A stretch of DNA of 64,000 nt from Porphyrobacter sp. SLTP (GTDB lineage: Bacteria > Pseudomonadota > Alphaproteobacteria > Sphingomonadales > Sphingomonadaceae), in contig NZ_JAAALE010000005.1 in assembly GCF_009905735.1 (NCBI RefSeq), forward strand, positions 157,195-221,194, in the 5' to 3' direction. This document shows positions 61,130 through 64,000 of the stretch, one piece after another. The notes beneath the pieces are model-generated. The model saw nothing but the letters and a program-made list of their open reading frames with translations. It made no database searches and was not told the DNA's origin. Both the position numbers and the translations under genes were made by a program. The stretch's first letter is position 1, and each line of letters opens with the position of its first letter.

Positions 61130-62344
61130 ATGGCGACACAGGCAAAGCGGATCATCGAGGATGCGGTTGTCCGAAAGGACGCAAAGGTTGGCGACAAGCT
61201 GCTCGACAAAGCGTTTGCGCTGGCCTTCAAGGGGCTGGTCTACGCCCAGATCTGGGAAGACCCGGTGGTCGATATGGAGGGCCTCGCCATCCAGCCTGAC
61301 AGCCGCGTGATGTGCATCGCCAGCGGCAGTTGCAACGCGCTGTCCTATCTGACCGCAGGCCCGCAAAGCGTCACCGCCGTCGATCTCAACCATGCGCATG
61401 TCGCGCTCGGCCGGCTCAAGATCGCGGCGATCAAGCACCTGCCCAATTACGAGCGGTTCCACCGCTTCTTCGCCCACGCCGATCACAAGGAAAACGCCGC
61501 AGTCTACGCAACCATGATCGCACCGCACCTTGATCGGGTCAGCCGCGCCTATTGGGAACAGCGCGACATTCGCGGGCGTCGGCGCATCTCCTATTTCACG
61601 CGCGGGATCTACCGGAAGGGTTTGCTCGGCAATTTCATCGGCTTGGCGCATGTCTTCGCCAAGCTGTACAAGATCGATCTCAGCAAGGTGCTCGAAGCGC
61701 AAACGCTGGAGGAACAGCGCGAGGTGTTCGAGCGCGAACTCGCTCCGGTGTTCGAAAAGAAGTTCATCCGCTGGCTGACCGATCAGCCCGCCTCGCTGTT
61801 TGGCCTCGGCATTCCGCCCGCGCAATTTGAACACCTTGCGGGCGATGAACGCATGGCCGAAGTGCTGCGGCGCCGACTGGAAAAGCTCGCCTGCGATTTC
61901 GCGGTGAAGGACAATTATTTCGCGTGGCAGGCGTTCGGACGCGGGTACAGCCGTGAGGCCGATGCGCCGCTGCCGCCCTATCTCCAGCGCGGCAACTGGG
62001 AAGCGATGAAGGAGCGGATCGACCGCCTCGAAGTGACCCGCGCCAATATGGTCGACTGGATTGGCGGGCGTGAGGAAGCGAGCATGGACCGCTTTGTGCT
62101 GCTCGACGCGCAGGACTGGATGAATAACGCGCAGCTTGATGACCTGTGGGCCAAGATCACCCGCGCCAGCCGCCCCGGCGCGCGGGTGCTGTTCCGCACG
62201 GCTGCCGAGCCGAGCCTGCTGCCGGGTCGCCTGAATGACGCGATCCTGTCAAAGTGGCGTTACCTCGACGAAACCTCCGCCGATCTGACCCGCCGGGATC
62301 GTTCCTCGATCTATGGCGGCGTGCATGTGTACGAGCTGGCGTGA
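61130..62344 (+). CDS. btaA: S-adenosylmethionine:diacylglycerol 3-amino-3-carboxypropyl transferase (BtaA-like, DUF3419)
   Basis: 404 residues. Features fit the DUF3419/BtaA family: YAQIWEDPVVDMEGLAI near the start, the nucleotide-binding CIASGSCNALSYLTAGP, VDLNHAHVALGRLK, and a later NNAQLDDLWAKITRASRPGARVLFRTAAEPS. BtaA moves the aminocarboxypropyl group of SAM to diacylglycerol, the first step of betaine lipid (DGTS) synthesis. The stop overlaps the start of the methyltransferase by one base, in the same order as btaA-btaB of Rhodobacter. Strong assignment by context. Confidence 0.88.
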   Translation: MATQAKRIIEDAVVRKDAKVGDKLLDKAFALAFKGLVYAQIWEDPVVDMEGLAIQPDSRVMCIASGSCNALSYLTAGPQSVTAVDLNHAHVALGRLKIAAIKHLPNYERFHRFFAHADHKENAAVYATMIAPHLDRVSRAYWEQRDIRGRRRISYFTRGIYRKGLLGNFIGLAHVFAKLYKIDLSKVLEAQTLEEQREVFERELAPVFEKKFIRWLTDQPASLFGLGIPPAQFEHLAGDERMAEVLRRRLEKLACDFAVKDNYFAWQAFGRGYSREADAPLPPYLQRGNWEAMKERIDRLEVTRANMVDWIGGREEASMDRFVLLDAQDWMNNAQLDDLWAKITRASRPGARVLFRTAAEPSLLPGRLNDAILSKWRYLDETSADLTRRDRSSIYGGVHVYELA

Positions 62345-62982
62345 TGGCGAGCGCAGGATCGTCTCACGCCGCGCTGATGGACGAGGTCTATCGCGGGCAG
62401 CGGCACATCTATGACCTGACGCGCAAATACTATCTGTTCGGGCGTGACACACTGATTGCGAGGCTGGATGCGCGGCCCGGGATGCGGGTGCTGGAGGTCG
62501 CGTGCGGGACGGGGCGCAATCTCGCCAAGGTTGGGAAGGCGTGGCCGGGGGTGCGCTTGTTCGGGCTCGATATCTCGGCCGAAATGCTGAAAAGCGCCTG
62601 CGCCGCGCTGGGGACCGAGGCACGGCTGGGCGAAGGCGATGCCTGTGCGTTCGATCCGCAGGAGCTGCTGGGCGAACCGGCGTTTGAACGGATCGTGCTG
62701 TCCTATTCGCTGTCGATGATCCCCGACTGGGAAGGCGCGCTGGATCACGCGGCGGGGCAGCTGGCTGATGCGGGCGAGCTGCACGTGGTCGACTTCGGGG
62801 ACCTTCAGGGTCTGCCAGGCCCCTTCCAGACTCTGCTCAGGAGGTGGCTTGCCCGGTTTCACGTGGAACCGCGCACCACCCTGCCCGCCGTCGCCGCCCG
62901 CATTGCCCATGCGCGAGGGCTTCGGCTGGAAAGTCGGCGCGGCCCGCTCGGATATTACCAGCTGCACGTGCTGAGCGCCTGA
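62344..62982 (+). CDS. btaB: SAM-dependent N-methyltransferase, BtaB-like
   Basis: 212 residues from the ATG at 62344, overlapping btaA by one base (TGATG). It starts MASAGSSHAALMDEVYRGQRHIYD and has the class I methyltransferase motif LEVACGTGRNLAKVGK, then LFGLDISAEMLKSA and IVLSYSLSMIPDWEGALDHA. BtaB adds three methyl groups to diacylglycerylhomoserine, giving the betaine lipid DGTS. Bacteria use this lipid to spare phosphate; the genes are usually induced at low phosphate. A parS-like sequence lies inside the gene. Confidence 0.88.
   Translation: MASAGSSHAALMDEVYRGQRHIYDLTRKYYLFGRDTLIARLDARPGMRVLEVACGTGRNLAKVGKAWPGVRLFGLDISAEMLKSACAALGTEARLGEGDACAFDPQELLGEPAFERIVLSYSLSMIPDWEGALDHAAGQLADAGELHVVDFGDLQGLPGPFQTLLRRWLARFHVEPRTTLPAVAARIAHARGLRLESRRGPLGYYQLHVLSA
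62855..62870. promoter_or_regulatory. Second parS-like sequence inside btaB
   Basis: GGTTTCACGTGGAACC keeps the central GTTTCACGTGGAAC, which fits the reverse-complement consensus TGTTTCACGTGNAACA except for its first and last bases. It is coding (in frame RFHVEP) and 33.2 kb from the perfect site. ParB of alphaproteobacteria binds several near-consensus sites around the origin, so it may be a weaker parS. Confidence 0.5.
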
Positions 62983-63055
62983 TAGGGGTTCGAATCGCTG
63001 GAAAACTTTGGGGTTCGCCCTTGCCTGATGCTGCCGCCTCCCTAATCCCTTGCGG

Positions 63056-64000
63056 GTGAGCGCACATATCGACATCGGCCAGGATTCAGGGCGGCAAAAG
63101 GTCACGATTGACCTTGAGGAACTGCTCGCCACGCGCCTGCTGGTGCAGGGCAATTCGGGCTCGGGCAAGTCGCACCTGCTGCGCCGCTTGCTGGAGGAAT
63201 GCGCCGGGCAGGTCCAGCAGGTGGTGATCGATCCCGAGGGCGATTTCGTCACACTGGCCGATGCGTTCGGCCATGTGGTGATCGACGGCGCGGCCTATTC
63301 CCCGCGCGAGATCGAAGCCTTGGCTGGGCGCGTGCGGCAACACCGGGCCTCGGTGGTGCTGACGCTCGACGAGCTTGAGGTGGAACAGCAGATCCGCTGC
63401 GCCGCCCTGTTCCTGACCGCGCTATTCGATGCACCGAGGGAGCATTGGTATCCCGCGCTGGTGGTGGTCGACGAAGCGCAGATGTTCGCTCCTGCCGCCG
63501 CAGGCGAAATGAGTGACGACACCCGCCGCCTGACACTGTCTGCCATGACCAACCTGATGTGCCGCGGGCGCAAGCGCGGGCTGGCGGGGATCGTGGCCAC
63601 CCAGCGCCTTGCCAAGCTGGCGAAGAATGTCGCGGCCGAGGCGAGCAACTTCCTGATGGGTCGCACCTTTCTGGATATCGACATGCAGCGCGCCGCAGAC
63701 CTGCTCGGCATGGACCGGAGGCAGGCGGAGCGCATCCGCGATCTCCAACGGGGTCAGTTCCTCGGCCTCGGCCCGGCGATCAGCCGTCGTCCGGTGGCGG
63801 TCAATGTCGGGCCGGTCCGTACCGGCGGCCGCAGTGGTGGCGGCGGGCTGCTCCCGCTGCCGGAAGCGGATGGCGATGCGATGGAAGCCCTGCTGACCGA
63901 TCGGCTGGCCGAAGCGGCCAGCGACACGGGCATCCGCCGTCCGCCGCCCCCGCCCCGCCCGGCGGTCGATCTTGAGCAAGCCTTGCGCGCCGTGCCGCCC
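63056..64000 (+). CDS. HerA/DUF87-type P-loop ATPase, 3' truncated by window end
   Basis: Open for 315 codons from a GTG at 63056 to the window edge. Walker A is QGNSGSGKSH at about 31-40, Walker B is VVVDEAQMFAP, and a sensor-like IVATQRLAKLAKN with NFLMGR follows. The arginine-rich RGRKRG lies between. A Pro-rich region (RPPPPPRPAV) is near the visible end. It matches bacterial 'ATP-binding protein DUF87/HerA-like' helicase-translocase proteins. Archaeal HerA pairs with NurA, but no NurA-like gene is seen here. C-terminal part unknown. Confidence 0.82.
   Translation, partial: MSAHIDIGQDSGRQKVTIDLEELLATRLLVQGNSGSGKSHLLRRLLEECAGQVQQVVIDPEGDFVTLADAFGHVVIDGAAYSPREIEALAGRVRQHRASVVLTLDELEVEQQIRCAALFLTALFDAPREHWYPALVVVDEAQMFAPAAAGEMSDDTRRLTLSAMTNLMCRGRKRGLAGIVATQRLAKLAKNVAAEASNFLMGRTFLDIDMQRAADLLGMDRRQAERIRDLQRGQFLGLGPAISRRPVAVNVGPVRTGGRSGGGGLLPLPEADGDAMEALLTDRLAEAASDTGIRRPPPPPRPAVDLEQALRAVPP

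Overview
This window looks like ordinary chromosome of a high-G+C alphaproteobacterium. The best guess is a sphingomonad of the Erythrobacteraceae (Erythrobacter/Porphyrobacter type), inferred from the look of the proteins and not from any search. Supporting signs are a C4 (Shemin) 5-aminolevulinate synthase, Flp pilins, exosortase-A-type glycan genes, an alphaproteobacterial ornithine decarboxylase with an untranslated leader, and a perfect chromosomal parS site. I see no phage, insertion sequence, CRISPR array, plasmid gene or defence system. Coding density is high, and neighbouring genes often overlap by 1, 4 or 10 bases.

Layout. 0-3 kb: end of a small metallopeptidase, tRNA-Arg(ACG), a NUDIX hydrolase, two tandem Flp pilins, and an M48 lipoprotein peptidase. 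3-9.3 kb: accA, then an operon of a small membrane protein, a large exported protein and xerD, divergent from aroK-aroB-acetyltransferase. 9.3-20 kb: propionyl-CoA catabolism (pccA, scpA, an enoyl-CoA hydratase, methylmalonyl-CoA epimerase, pccB). It is interleaved with bioB, which makes the biotin that both carboxylases need, an esterase overlapping bioB, and a predicted haem-dependent N-demethylase. 20-26 kb: redox enzymes (SDR, DAO-family flavoenzyme, reductase, glutathione reductase) and a DEAD-box helicase. 26-31 kb: pgi, then lepB-rnc-parS-era. 31-37.5 kb: response regulator, topA, dprA, plsY, murI. 37.5-47 kb: hemA, nitroreductase, an exported unknown protein, and gltD and gltB.

47-51.4 kb is a two-sided exosortase-A glycan locus (glycosyltransferase and O-antigen-ligase-like protein with two unknown membrane proteins). 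51.5-54 kb holds a MaoC hydratase, a thiolase and a flavin-fold protein. 54-60 kb is a polyamine region: ornithine decarboxylase makes putrescine, and an operon of carboxy(nor)spermidine synthase, a small membrane protein and carboxy(nor)spermidine decarboxylase would convert it to spermidine. A LemA/DUF3137 pair lies inside this region. 60-64 kb: threonine dehydratase-like enzyme, a btaA-btaB pair for phosphorus-free betaine lipid, and the start of a HerA/DUF87-type ATPase that runs off the window.

Many intergenic gaps are filled by short palindromic repeats of several unrelated families, one of them present three times. The most notable non-coding elements are the perfect parS palindrome between rnc and era, a looser parS-like site inside btaB, and a structured leader before the ornithine decarboxylase. 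I did not find a clearly novel multi-gene system. The best leads are the membrane protein wedged into the spermidine operon, the exported protein operon that ends in xerD, and the acidic protein coupled to methylmalonyl-CoA epimerase.
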